DNA from: Pseudomonadota bacterium | GTDB lineage: Bacteria > Desulfobacterota > DSM-4660 > Desulfatiglandales > B25-G16 | Length of the DNA: 7,402 bases | Direction: 5' to 3' | Assembly: GCA_030633645.1 (NCBI GenBank) | Contig: DAOVRY010000029.1 | Coordinates: forward strand, 1 to 7,402 | In this document: positions 6,247-7,402 of the stretch, piece after piece | How positions within the stretch are numbered: the stretch's first letter is position 1 | Layout: every line of letters begins with the position of its first letter | The notes under the pieces: model-generated | The model's input: the letters and a program-made list of their open reading frames with translations, nothing else | The model's database searches: none | Told to the model about the DNA's origin: nothing | Program-made: the position numbers and the translations under genes

Positions 6247-7182
6247 ATGAAAGGAATTTTGAATAAAGGTAATGAAGTGTCCCTGCCACAAGGAGTGAGG
6301 TTTTCTGGCATATTTTATAAGTCTTTGACAATTCTGATATTTTTCTGTGTTGGATTCCTCTTTTTTAGCCTTGAGGGATGGGGCCAACCCATTCGCTTTA
6401 CCTTGGACTTTGAGACAGCAGATCTCAGAGGCTGGACTCGAACGGGTAATGCCTTCAACTACCAACCCACCCTAGGAGACAACCCCACTGCTCGACATCG
6501 TGGTCAACCCTCCAGGCATCAGGGAAGGTATTGGATTGGCGGCTATGAGAAGTACCAGGGACTACCTGGTCAAAAGCCTGGAAACATCCAGGGTGACGGA
6601 CCAAAGGGTACATTGACCTCTCTATCCTTTACAATCCCTTCCGGCACGCTAAGCTTTCTCATTGGAGGTGGAAGTAGCCTTCAAACCCGGGTTGAGCTTC
6701 TTGTATTAGGCCAGAGAGTTCTCCATGCCTCTGGCCGAAACACCGAGACCATGCATCGCATTACATGGAACCTCACTCCATACGCAGGAAAAGCAGGACA
6801 GATCCGTATCGTAGATGAATCCTCAGGAGGCTGGGGTCATATCAACGTCGATGATTTCAGGTTCGCTAGAGCTGAACAACCTCCGATTTCTATCTCGTCA
6901 AATCTCACAGGTCGCTGGCGCTGCAACGATGGGGGGAGTTACTTCATCAGGCAGGTAGGCAGTGAGCTATGGTGGTACGGTCAAAGCCGAGATGCCGGTG
7001 CGACCTGGTCCAACGTGTTTCATGGCAGGATTCAGGAAAATCAGGTCATCGGCCGCTGGGCCGATGTTCCTCATGGGAAAATCCAAAACGCAGGAGAGAT
7101 GTCCCTTCAGATTCTAGGAGCTCATAAATTAAGGGCCACTCGGAGGACGGGCGGCTTCGGTGGAAGCGAGTGGACCCGTTAG
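6247..7182 (+). CDS. Exported two-domain beta-rich protein: levanase-type ancillary domain plus Trp-rich C-terminal domain
   Basis: The 311-residue protein has an N-terminal extension of 24 residues, a hydrophobic segment at about 25-42 and a probable signal-peptidase site after Gly46; there is no lipobox. Domain 1 (about 50-207) begins F-T-L-D-F-E-T-A-D-L-R-G-W-T and includes G-D-G-P-K-G-T-L-T-S at 116-125, F-L-I-G-G-G at 137-142, and S-G-G-W-G-H-I-N-V-D-D-F-R-F at 193-206. These motifs resemble the non-catalytic jelly-roll-like region found beside family 32 glycoside hydrolases (levanases). No GH32 catalytic domain is present. Domain 2 (about 219-311) has G-R-W-R-C-N-D-G-G-S-Y, I-R-Q-V-G, L-W-W-Y-G, W-A-D-V-P-H-G and T-G-G-F-G-G-S-E-W-T-R at the extreme end; similar stretches occur in other bacterial exported proteins but I know no family name. 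It has its own ribosome-binding site and lies after a terminator, so it is probably separate from the operon. Sugar or surface binding is a guess from domain 1. Confidence 0.75.
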   Translation: MKGILNKGNEVSLPQGVRFSGIFYKSLTILIFFCVGFLFFSLEGWGQPIRFTLDFETADLRGWTRTGNAFNYQPTLGDNPTARHRGQPSRHQGRYWIGGYEKYQGLPGQKPGNIQGDGPKGTLTSLSFTIPSGTLSFLIGGGSSLQTRVELLVLGQRVLHASGRNTETMHRITWNLTPYAGKAGQIRIVDESSGGWGHINVDDFRFARAEQPPISISSNLTGRWRCNDGGSYFIRQVGSELWWYGQSRDAGATWSNVFHGRIQENQVIGRWADVPHGKIQNAGEMSLQILGAHKLRATRRTGGFGGSEWTR

Positions 7183-7270
7183 CTCGAAAAAGGGGTCTAC
7201 ACTCTTGACAGACTCAAACTGATTGTCAGGCGTTTACAGGCTGTTGCCGAAATCCCTTTTTGCTTTGTCT

Positions 7271-7391
7271 AAAACGTTTTTTGACAAATCTAAGGCTCCC
7301 TCCAGGCGATGTCAAAACTCGCGTTTAGGGCTCAAACAGTTGACATCGCTTGTCTTCAACTTCGCCAAGATTTGTTTGCAAAAAACGTTTT
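7271..7391. repeat. Nested 121-bp imperfect palindrome
   Basis: The outer arms are 7271-7291 (AAAACGTTTTTTGACAAATC, then T) and 7368-7391. They pair fully except for a 3-nt insertion (TTG) in the right arm. They enclose the inner hairpin at 7306-7349. The whole structure is symmetric about roughly 7330 and covers the end of the window. It could be a transposable hairpin element, a REP/MITE-like unit, or a structured RNA. The stretch 7183-7270 holds no gene; it contains a TTGACA (7205-7210) without a fitting -10 box. Confidence 0.7.
7306..7349. repeat. Palindromic repeat, right copy (10-bp stem, 24-nt conserved loop)
   Basis: GCGATGTCAA (7306-7315) pairs perfectly with TTGACATCGC (7340-7349). 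The loop begins AACTCG and ends GCTCAAACAG, as in the copy at 14-56. Over the nine shared stem positions four base pairs differ between copies and all four are compensated, so the structure is kept while the sequence drifts. It forms the core of the larger palindrome 7271-7391. Confidence 0.75.
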
Positions 7392-7402
7392 AATGACCGC
7401 TC

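Noticed and set aside
6069..6311. Minus-strand ORF of 80 codons in and beyond the intergenic region
   Set aside because: It overlaps the tandem hairpins and the start of the last gene, and has no convincing motif or neighbour on that strand.
1..7402. Insertion sequence, CRISPR array or tRNA gene
   Set aside because: No transposase, no regularly spaced direct repeats and no cloverleaf pattern were seen on either strand.

Overview
The window reads as one stretch of a Gram-negative chromosome, most likely from a Desulfobacterota (deltaproteobacterial) lineage. That is an inference from diderm lipoprotein families (LpoB, COG3014-like, LPP20-like), roughly balanced base composition and the style of the genes. 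No rRNA or tRNA is present to confirm it. All genes are on the + strand.

Layout. Positions 1-157 are non-coding and carry a palindromic repeat. A good sigma70-type promoter (TTGACT-17-GATAAT, 158-186) is followed by a leader of about 235 nt rich in inverted repeats. From 429 to 5921 six genes follow in tight array: an LPP20-like lipoprotein, an LpoB-like penicillin-binding-protein activator, a large COG3014-like helical-repeat lipoprotein, a two-domain LPP20-like lipoprotein, a secreted trypsin-like (HtrA-type) serine protease without a PDZ domain, and a third LPP20-like lipoprotein. A strong hairpin followed by TTTT (5984-6017) probably ends this transcript. After a structured intergenic region with a possible 25-codon ORF comes a monocistronic gene for an exported two-domain beta-rich protein (6247-7182). 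The last 220 bases are non-coding and end in a 121-bp nested palindrome that contains a second copy of the repeat seen at the left end.

How the genes may work together. Five of the six operon products carry a lipobox, and three share the same LPP20-type fold pattern (P-x-W, Y-x-x-G, A-R/x-A-E). Together with LpoB and the helical-repeat lipoprotein this looks like an outer-membrane lipoprotein assembly, plausibly tied to peptidoglycan synthesis, with a periplasmic protease that may process or monitor it. The LpoB link to cell-wall synthesis rests on family knowledge. The idea of a single complex is inference from co-transcription.

The most distinctive non-coding signal is the repeat pair at both ends. 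The loops are alike (AACTCG...CTC-RR-ACAG) and the stems differ in sequence, yet every difference is compensated on the other arm.
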